Assembly (NCBI GenBank): GCA_964637235.1
Contig: CAZWVR010000129.1
Location: 1 to 5,375 of the forward strand
Source: CAZWVR01 sp964637235
GTDB taxonomy: Bacteria; Bacteroidota; Bacteroidia; Bacteroidales; S143-33
Reading direction: 5' to 3'
DNA: 5,375 nucleotides
The position numbers were made by a program, and so were the translations under genes. The notes beneath the pieces were generated by a model. It did no database searches. It was not told the origin of the DNA and saw only the letters and a list, made by a program, of their open reading frames with translations. Shown one piece after another: positions 1-4,897 of this stretch; position 1 is the first letter of the stretch; every line of letters begins with the position of its first letter.

Positions 1-546
1 ACTGACAAATACCGCTTGCTGGTAGCAGTGGACAGCTCAGGAAGTATGACTTGGGTAACAAACGTAGGAACAAAAGAAGAATCTGTTTCAGCGTATCATT
101 ATGCTCTGGTATTTGCAGGTTATCTGGCAGCTCGCTACGGCGCAGATTTTCTGGAATTTGATACAGAGCTACACCGCATAGGCAAAGCTCCGAAAAACCT
201 TGCGGAGGCTTTGGAACGTAGTCCAGATGGTGGCGGAACAGATATTGCTCTGCCATTCCAATACGCTCTGGAAAAAGGAAAATACTATGACGCAATTGTA
301 GTATTCACAGACTCAGAGACATGGGCAGGCTGGTCGCATCCAATTGAGCTAATAGATGCATATCGCAAGAAAGTTAATCCGAACTTGCTGGCAGTGAACG
401 TTCCGCTGGTGGCTAACGGAAGCTCCTTTGTGCCAGAGCATCCGTTCAACCTTGAACTGGCTGGTCCTGTGCCAGAAATAGACCGTATAGTCTTTGAATT
501 TCTGGACACAATACGCGAAAAAACAAAGTCTAACGCGAAAAAATAA
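1..546 (+). CDS. Ro60/Rsr-family (TROVE) RNA-binding protein, C-terminal vWA-like part, 5' truncated by window
   Basis: The frame is open from base 1 and ends at TAA 544-546, giving 181 codons; the TTG at 16 is an internal leucine codon, not a start. The visible part is the von Willebrand A-like domain that closes Ro60/Rsr proteins, which bind the ends of misfolded RNAs and Y RNAs and work with exoribonucleases in RNA quality control in the cytoplasm. Seen directly: the MIDAS motif DSSGS (codons 11-15), the second metal-site segment GGGTDIALP (codons 77-85, with T80) and the strand VVFTDSETWAG (codons 100-110), followed by SHP and YRKK as in animal Ro60. The N-terminal HEAT-repeat ring that grips RNA would lie upstream of the window. 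G+C is about 46% by hand count, against about 28% in a sampled line of the next gene, which suggests recent transfer. No Y RNA is visible in the short downstream gap. A generic vWA protein is the alternative, but the TDSETWAG-SHP signature favours TROVE. Confidence 0.88.
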   Translation, partial: TDKYRLLVAVDSSGSMTWVTNVGTKEESVSAYHYALVFAGYLAARYGADFLEFDTELHRIGKAPKNLAEALERSPDGGGTDIALPFQYALEKGKYYDAIVVFTDSETWAGWSHPIELIDAYRKKVNPNLLAVNVPLVANGSSFVPEHPFNLELAGPVPEIDRIVFEFLDTIREKTKSNAKK

Positions 547-568
547 AAAGGAGGTTTTCTAACCAATC

Positions 569-598
569 CCCCCGCTGAGGCGAAAGCCGGGGCGGGGG
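569..598. terminator. GC-rich hairpin between convergent genes, possible bidirectional terminator
   Basis: The 7-base arm CCCCCGC (569-575) pairs with GCGGGGG (592-598). Inside it, GGC (579-581) pairs with GCC (586-588) around a GAAA tetraloop, with a 3x3 internal loop (576-578 against 589-591). It lies between the stop of the Ro-type gene (+) and the stop of the beta-helix lipoprotein gene (-), where a shared terminator would be expected. Neither strand has a strong T run directly after the stem, so intrinsic termination is only inferred. A dispersed GC-rich repeat is the other reading. Confidence 0.5.
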
Positions 599-612
599 TT
601 AGTTCAAAAATA

Positions 613-2031
613 TCATTGGATATATTCATAAGCGCCTATATCAGGTTTTCCATCTGCGGTTCTATCATTGCCATCCATATCATATTTTAAAATAGAGGAA
701 TTCAATTGAACAATCTGCAAATTTCCTGAATTGATTGCAGCAGATGTACTCTTTAATCTATAATCTCGTTCTTGATAATATTCAAGGGAATCATCTTCAT
801 ATAAAAAATGAGGATTTTGATTAAAAATACAGTTTTGAAAAACTTCTGCCGTAGTATCATTAATTTGAGGATCTACTTTCATTAAACAATTTAAAAATGT
901 AAAAGTCATACCTTGTGGGAGATTAACGCCATCGGCAATAAATTCATTCTGCTGATTTCCCCATATAATTGTATTTGCAAATAAAACTTGTAGTTTCCCC
1001 CAAAAAATATTATTACCATTGACTTTCAAATAATTCGTAAATACTACTGAAGGCGTTTTGCGTATAATCCAATTATAGCGATTATCAATAGTACAATGTA
1101 AAAAATAATGTTCCCCACCCATAATAAGTGCAGCTGCATAATATCCACAATCAGCTATGACTGTATTATATACAAGAGTTTTAGTTGCCAATGCATATAT
1201 ACCCGCAAAGGAATGGTGCTCTATCTTAGAATTAGCAACAATAAGATTAAAATTAGTAGTATCTGTAAGAGTGTCTATCTCTATTCCCACAATTGCATCT
1301 TTAATTATTGCATAATTTATAATATTGTCATGGCTTCCCGGGAGTAAACGAATACCTCCCCATTGTCCGGGTAGATTATTATAATCTTGCTCTAATCTGT
1401 CTCCTGCAAATAAGACAGGCTCCTCTCTGGTTCCATTAACATGTATTGAGCCATATGCATAAATATAAGAGCCTCTATGAGAATAAATTTTTGTACCCGA
1501 TGCAATAGTAAGAACTTCATTAGAATCTACTAACACCGAATTATATATCAAATAAGGCTTATCATTAGTCCATGTTTGAGTTTTTATACGTTCCCCGTTA
1601 ATAAGATGAACATCTTGACCCACCGCTAATAATATTACTTTCTGTGTATTGTTTTCAGAAACAAAAATTAAAGAATCTTTCTCGATAAGATTGTCTTTTT
1701 CAGGATTTATAGTAACTTCTACGAATATATACATACTGTCTCGCGCATCAATAGTAATATTTGATACATCTAAGGATGGATAGCCGTCAATATTTATGCG
1801 AAAAGGAGAAGCCTTCCCACCGGCTAAATATATTCTCTTTAATTTCACTGGTTTATCATATGGATTATAAACAAGCAGACGGTGAGTGGTTGAACCTACA
1901 TAAGTAAATACAGTATCAAAAAATAAAGTATCAACAGAAAATAATAAATCAACTTTACCATTATAGAAATGTGTCCTAAAACAAGCTGATAATGAAATAG
2001 TTAGTAAAATAAAGTAAAAATATTTTTTCAT
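613..2031 (-). CDS. Lipoprotein with right-handed beta-helix and choice-of-anchor Q-type C-terminus
   Basis: This 472-residue protein begins with a lipoprotein signal peptide (MKK, hydrophobic 5-16, lipobox LSAC with Cys17 as the lipidated residue). Residues about 30-140 look like an all-beta, Ig-like domain (VYNPYDKPVKLKRIYL, then a repeated strand pattern). From about 170 to 410 come short strand-turn repeats of a right-handed parallel beta-helix, including the typical LPGQWGGIRLLPGS (220-233). The C-terminus, AAINSG (431-436) followed by DMDGNDRTADGKPDIGAYEY (451-470), is the ending common in Bacteroidota choice-of-anchor Q / parallel beta-helix proteins. No type IX sorting domain follows. 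The residues after Cys17 (FRTHF) carry no acidic lipoprotein-export signal, so I infer a periplasm-facing location. Helices of this kind often bind or cleave polysaccharides, but no catalytic residues can be assigned, so function is unknown. The ATG has no Shine-Dalgarno site, as is usual in this phylum. A promoter-like -7 box lies at 2108-2115. Confidence 0.88.
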   Translation of the reverse strand: MKKYFYFILLTISLSACFRTHFYNGKVDLLFSVDTLFFDTVFTYVGSTTHRLLVYNPYDKPVKLKRIYLAGGKASPFRINIDGYPSLDVSNITIDARDSMYIFVEVTINPEKDNLIEKDSLIFVSENNTQKVILLAVGQDVHLINGERIKTQTWTNDKPYLIYNSVLVDSNEVLTIASGTKIYSHRGSYIYAYGSIHVNGTREEPVLFAGDRLEQDYNNLPGQWGGIRLLPGSHDNIINYAIIKDAIVGIEIDTLTDTTNFNLIVANSKIEHHSFAGIYALATKTLVYNTVIADCGYYAAALIMGGEHYFLHCTIDNRYNWIIRKTPSVVFTNYLKVNGNNIFWGKLQVLFANTIIWGNQQNEFIADGVNLPQGMTFTFLNCLMKVDPQINDTTAEVFQNCIFNQNPHFLYEDDSLEYYQERDYRLKSTSAAINSGNLQIVQLNSSILKYDMDGNDRTADGKPDIGAYEYIQ

Positions 2032-2076
2032 GTTATGAATTTTACTACACCTAACAAGGCTTCTATGTATCAGATA

Positions 2077-2102
2077 TTAAAAGTTTTAATTTCAACTTTT
2101 AA
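2077..2102 (-). repeat. 9-base perfect inverted repeat at the predicted mRNA start of the lipoprotein gene
   Basis: TTAAAAGTT (2077-2085) and AACTTTTAA (2094-2102) are exact reverse complements around an 8-base loop. Given the -7 box at 2108-2115, the outer arm would sit at or within a few bases of the transcript's 5' end, so it could form a 5'-terminal stem-loop in the RNA or be an operator in the DNA. In AT-rich sequence a chance match is possible. Confidence 0.4.
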
Positions 2103-2107
2103 AAATG

Positions 2108-2115
2108 CAAATTTA
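2108..2115 (-). promoter_or_regulatory. Candidate Bacteroidota -7 box for the beta-helix lipoprotein gene
   Basis: Read on the minus strand the box is TAAATTTG, a full match to TAnnTTTG. No convincing TTTG is found at the -33 distance, so the call rests on one half of the promoter. It would start transcription near 2101-2104 and give a leader of about 70 bases that begins with the inverted repeat at 2077-2102. Confidence 0.45.
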
Positions 2116-2270
2116 ATATTTTTCCATAATTAGGGTTAGATAAATTTATAAATACCTTAAAATAAAAACCATAGTCTTTTAAAACGGGATGATAATAGTA
2201 AATAAGCTTATCGATACGGTGAAAATAAAAGTCAAATCAATAGCAATTAAATGCCATTCTATGTTTTAAT

Positions 2271-2309
2271 TATCAATTCAATAGATGAGAGCAGTATCTA
2301 TCAATTCAA
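2271..2309. repeat. Small repeat cluster: 11-base direct repeat around a 6-base inverted repeat
   Basis: TATCAATTCAA occurs at 2271-2281 and again at 2299-2309. Between and overlapping them, ATAGAT (2281-2286) and ATCTAT (2296-2301) are inverted. The cluster begins 16 bases past the DUF697 stop codon on the minus strand. The inverted repeat could be a weak terminator for that gene, but the stem is short and AT-rich and the T run is poor, so no function is assigned. Confidence 0.35.
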
Positions 2310-2324
2310 AATAATAAACAATTA

Positions 2325-2765
2325 CTATTTATCCATTGATTTTACATAATCCAAAGCTGCATCAAATTCCTGTGAAAATAGTTCTTCACCTTTTTTTATA
2401 TCAATATCTATAAGGCCTATTCCTTCCTCAAAATTACTTAAAAAAACTCTACCAAGAGCATAAGTTATAGCACCAGAAAGCATAGAATATGTAATTCGTT
2501 CAATGACTTTTTGCTCATCAAAAATAGCAGAAATACCCTTACCCATCGCAGCCCCAATGATAGCAGAAACAATAGCTTTACCAACATTATTTGAATAACT
2601 GCACTTATATAACTTACATAATTGTTTTAGCATATCTAATTGTATCAGACCAGTTGCGATTGTGTCAATAGCAGGTATAGGAAGTGTTCCTGCCACCATA
2701 GCCCATAATACATGATTATCAATAATTTTTTGAGCCTGCCTTAAAGTTTGTGATTTATTATCCAT
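2325..2765 (-). CDS. Small DUF697-family membrane-associated protein
   Basis: The protein has 146 residues. The pattern of DUF697 is visible: an amphipathic N-terminal helix (about 5-18), a hydrophobic segment 19-41 containing LPIPAIDTIATGLIQLDML (28-46; family form PIPG-D-xx-L-xx-Q-xx-M), then LCKLYKCSYSNN, a glycine/alanine-rich hydrophobic segment about 63-82 and a third at 92-110, ending in an acidic tail with a short helix. DUF697 domains often sit at the C-terminus of GTPase-like proteins such as YcjF relatives; here the domain stands alone with no GTPase motifs, and its biochemical role is not known. I infer an inner-membrane or membrane-peripheral location from the hydrophobic segments. 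The ATG is supported by a near-consensus promoter a few bases upstream (2783-2815) and a weak purine run AAAGGA before the start. The gene is divergent from atpD and ends in TAG. Confidence 0.8.
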   Translation of the reverse strand: MDNKSQTLRQAQKIIDNHVLWAMVAGTLPIPAIDTIATGLIQLDMLKQLCKLYKCSYSNNVGKAIVSAIIGAAMGKGISAIFDEQKVIERITYSMLSGAITYALGRVFLSNFEEGIGLIDIDIKKGEELFSQEFDAALDYVKSMDK

Positions 2766-2782
2766 CTGTTTTTCCTTTTGTC

Positions 2783-2815
2783 CAAAAGTAATAAAAATTT
2801 TTATATAAAATCAAA
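2783..2815 (-). promoter_or_regulatory. Bacteroidota-type promoter for the DUF697 gene
   Basis: On the minus strand, TTTG (2815-2812) is followed after 21 bases by TACTTTTG (2790-2783), matching TTTG / TAnnTTTG in sequence and spacing. The predicted start is only about 10-15 bases before the ATG at 2765, giving a very short leader. Confidence 0.6.
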
Positions 2816-2911
2816 TTTTAGACTTTTTTAGCAAATTAAGTATGTCTCAATTAAAAATATTGGCATATCAATGGTAAACTTCAAGTTAAATAAATGAAAA
2901 ATCAATGAAAT

Positions 2912-2940
2912 TTTGTTTTTAAAAAAAAGTTTTATTTTTG
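2912..2940 (+). promoter_or_regulatory. Bacteroidota-type promoter for atpD-atpC
   Basis: TTTG (2912-2915), a 17-base spacer, then TATTTTTG (2933-2940) match the phylum's -33/-7 pattern. The leader to the ATG at 2969 would be about 20-25 bases, A-rich and without a Shine-Dalgarno site. It shares a roughly 200-base divergent region with the DUF697 promoter. Confidence 0.65.
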
Positions 2941-2968
2941 CACAAAATAAACCACTTATCTAAAAAAT

Positions 2969-4480
2969 ATGGCAGAAATAAAAGGTAAAATTGTTCAAAT
3001 TATAGGTCCGGTAGTTGATGTTGCATTTGAAAAAGTAGAGGACCTACCTAATATTTACGATGCACTTGAATTAATTCGGCCAGATGGGAGTAAGCTGGTA
3101 TTAGAAGTTGAACAGCATATCGGGGAGCATACAGTTCGCTCAATAGCGATGGATTCAACAGATGGCTTAAAAAGAGGTATGGAAGTAATTTCTACGGGCA
3201 AGCCTATTTCAATGCCCATAGGGGAGCAAATACGCGGGAGACTTATGAATGTAATCGGCGAACCTATTGACGGTATAGGTCCCTTAGACAAAAGTAAAAG
3301 CTATCCTATTCATGTAGAAGCGCCATCGTTTGAGGAACTGTCCACAGAAACAGAAGTTCTCTATACAGGTATAAAAGTAATAGACTTAATTGAGCCTTAT
3401 CCAAAAGGAGGTAAAATAGGTCTTTTCGGAGGAGCAGGAGTAGGTAAGACAGTCATTATAATGGAGCTAATAAACAACATAGCTAAGGCATACAAAGGCA
3501 TGTCTGTATTCGGAGGAGTTGGAGAACGCACTCGTGAAGGAAATGACTTACTAAGAGAGATGCTCGAAGCAGGAGTTATGACTTACGGAGAAGAATTTAT
3601 GAAAAGTATGGAAGAAGGCGGTTGGGATTTAAGCAAAGTGGACTTAGAAGCTATAAAAAAATCCAATGTATCTATGGTATTCGGACAAATGAATGAACCA
3701 CCAGGTGCTCGTGCACGAGTAGCATTATCAGCATTAACAATTGCAGAATATTTCCGCGACGGAGATAAAAAAGGCAAAGGTAACGATATATTGCTTTTTA
3801 TAGACAATATATTCCGCTTCACGCAAGCAGGTTCAGAAGTATCAGCTCTATTAGGTCGTATGCCATCAGCAGTGGGATACCAACCTACCCTATCAACTGA
3901 GATGGGAGAACTTCAAGAAAGAATTACATCCACTAAACATGGCTCTATAACTTCTGTACAAGCTATATATGTGCCAGCTGACGACCTCACAGACCCAGCT
4001 CCAGCTACAACGTTCGCTCACTTGGATGCAACAACAGTATTAAGTCGTCAATTAGCAACTTTGGGTATATATCCAGCTGTGGATCCATTGGATTCTACTT
4101 CACGTATCCTAACTCCTGAAATAGTAGGAGAAGAACATTATCGCGTTGCACAAGACGTAAAACAAATATTGCAACGTTATAAAGAACTGCAAGACATTAT
4201 TGCTATTTTGGGTATGGAGGAACTCTCCGAAGAAGATAAACTTATTGTCCATAGAGCACGACGTGTTCAACTATTTCTTTCTCAACCATTCCATGTAGCA
4301 GAAGCATTTACAGGTCGTCCAGGTAAATTCGTTAATATTGAAGATACAATCAAAGGCTTTAAAATGATACTTAACGGTGAACTTGATCATCTACCAGAAG
4401 ACGCTTTTCTCTTAGTAGGTACTATTGAAGAAGCTATTGAGAAAGGTGAACAAATGCTCGCAGAAGCTAAAAAACATTAA
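2969..4480 (+). CDS. atpD: F1F0 ATP synthase beta subunit
   Basis: This 503-residue protein is the catalytic beta subunit of the F1 head (ADP + Pi to ATP, driven by proton or sodium flow), on the cytoplasmic face of the inner membrane. Domains in order: an N-terminal beta-barrel (about 1-80, KGKIVQIIGPVVDVAF), the nucleotide-binding core, and a C-terminal helical domain. Seen directly: P-loop GGAGVGKT (154-161), GERTREGND with the catalytic glutamate E186 (185-193), Walker B LLFIDN with D279, GQMNEPPGARAR (239-250), YQPTLSTEMG (304-313), and the DELSEED lever as EELSEED (417-423), with a conservative D-to-E change. Compared with E. coli, about 27 extra residues lie at about 202-233 (YGEEF, SMEEGGWDLSKVD); this insertion is usual in Bacteroidota. 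All key residues are present, so it should be active. It is followed by atpC after a 3-base gap. The other ATP synthase genes are not in the window. Confidence 0.98.
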   Translation: MAEIKGKIVQIIGPVVDVAFEKVEDLPNIYDALELIRPDGSKLVLEVEQHIGEHTVRSIAMDSTDGLKRGMEVISTGKPISMPIGEQIRGRLMNVIGEPIDGIGPLDKSKSYPIHVEAPSFEELSTETEVLYTGIKVIDLIEPYPKGGKIGLFGGAGVGKTVIIMELINNIAKAYKGMSVFGGVGERTREGNDLLREMLEAGVMTYGEEFMKSMEEGGWDLSKVDLEAIKKSNVSMVFGQMNEPPGARARVALSALTIAEYFRDGDKKGKGNDILLFIDNIFRFTQAGSEVSALLGRMPSAVGYQPTLSTEMGELQERITSTKHGSITSVQAIYVPADDLTDPAPATTFAHLDATTVLSRQLATLGIYPAVDPLDSTSRILTPEIVGEEHYRVAQDVKQILQRYKELQDIIAILGMEELSEEDKLIVHRARRVQLFLSQPFHVAEAFTGRPGKFVNIEDTIKGFKMILNGELDHLPEDAFLLVGTIEEAIEKGEQMLAEAKKH

Positions 4481-4483
4481 ACA

Positions 4484-4720
4484 ATGACACTAGAAATTCT
4501 TTCACCACAAGGTAAACTTTTTAGCGGAGAAATACATTTAGTTAGTGTTCCCGGAACCAAAGGTGCTTTTGAGATTATGGATAGACATGCGCCTATTGTC
4601 TCTACTCTGGAAAAAGGTCAAATAAAAGTAATTGACAATAACGGTGAACAAAAAACTTTTGACGTAAATACCGGAATTGTAGAGGTAAAAGACAATAAAA
4701 CTATAATACTCATATCTTAA
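4484..4720 (+). CDS. atpC: F1F0 ATP synthase epsilon subunit, short form
   Basis: This 78-residue protein is the epsilon subunit of the central stalk, which couples gamma rotation to the c-ring. The sequence is only the N-terminal beta-sandwich: MTLEILSPQGKLFSGEI, then VSVPGTKGAFEIMDRHAPIVSTL with the conserved G-F-E-I-x-x-x-H-A-P pattern (28-37), GQIKV and a final strand. The C-terminal helical hairpin of about 50 residues, present in E. coli epsilon and responsible there for inhibiting ATP hydrolysis, is absent; the sequence runs straight to TAA and a stem-loop. Short epsilons are common in Bacteroidota, so this is a lineage form rather than a truncation. It starts 3 bases after the atpD stop with no Shine-Dalgarno site, so translational coupling with atpD is likely. 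Confidence 0.95.
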   Translation: MTLEILSPQGKLFSGEIHLVSVPGTKGAFEIMDRHAPIVSTLEKGQIKVIDNNGEQKTFDVNTGIVEVKDNKTIILIS

Positions 4721-4728
4721 AATCAATA

Positions 4729-4758
4729 GCGGGCTGCTTTTAAAATTAAGTAGCCCGC
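4729..4758 (+). terminator. Stem-loop terminator after atpC
   Basis: An 11-base-pair stem, GCGGGCTGCTT (4729-4739) with AAGTAGCCCGC (4748-4758) including one G-T pair, encloses an 8-base loop and starts 8 bases after the atpC stop. The following CCTATTCC is only weakly T-rich, with a real T run about 15 bases later. Position and stem strength make a transcript end likely and separate atpD-atpC from the next gene. Confidence 0.75.
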
Positions 4759-4851
4759 CCTATTCCTACCATATTTTTTATACTGATTTCCAGTTAATTA
4801 TTCTTTTATTTTTTTAATTATTAGCTTTATATCATTTAAATTCTCAATTAA

Positions 4852-4881
4852 TTTGCGAAAAACATAAAATTTCTATTTTTG
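4852..4881 (+). promoter_or_regulatory. Bacteroidota-type promoter for the dsbD-like gene
   Basis: TTTG (4852-4855), an 18-base spacer, then TATTTTTG (4874-4881). The -7 element and its GCA flank are the same as in the atpD promoter. The ATG at 4898 would lie only about 10 bases from the transcript start, without a Shine-Dalgarno site. An intact promoter before an interrupted gene suggests that the damage, if real, is recent. Confidence 0.6.
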
Positions 4882-4897
4882 CATAAACTTTTAAATT

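Larger units (their letters stand above)
2032..2324. other. Noncoding gap of 293 bases between two minus-strand genes
   Basis: No open frame of useful length, RNA gene or mobile-element end is apparent. It contains the -7 box and inverted repeat described separately near the lipoprotein gene, and a small repeat cluster at 2271-2309 behind the DUF697 gene. The rest is AT-rich sequence without recognisable structure. The size of the gap and the separate promoter argue that the two minus-strand genes are not an operon. Confidence 0.6.

Noticed and set aside
547..612. A Y RNA gene next to the Ro-type gene
   Set aside because: The gap is only 66 bases and its hairpin does not show the Ro-binding stem or tRNA-like module expected of bacterial Y RNAs. 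Any Y RNA is more likely upstream of the window.
285..629. A minus-strand open frame of 114 codons across the Ro gene end and the hairpin
   Set aside because: It runs antisense to the conserved vWA domain and through the hairpin, and resembles no protein family. It is a shadow frame.
1108..1347. A plus-strand open frame of 79 codons inside the lipoprotein gene
   Set aside because: It lies opposite a well-supported coding gene, is rich in Ile, Ser and Cys like antisense noise, has no recognisable motif and no promoter of the local type.
2204..2217. A 14-base match to the HindIII-ClaI part of a common cloning-vector polylinker (AAGCTTATCGATAC)
   Set aside because: The match, recalled from memory, ends abruptly on both sides and the flanks are ordinary AT-rich host sequence, so vector contamination is not supported. 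Two overlapping short palindromes make such a string easier to meet by chance.
2281..2301. An intrinsic terminator for the DUF697 gene
   Set aside because: The stem is only six AT-rich pairs with a 9-base loop and no proper T run, so it is listed as a repeat and not called a terminator.
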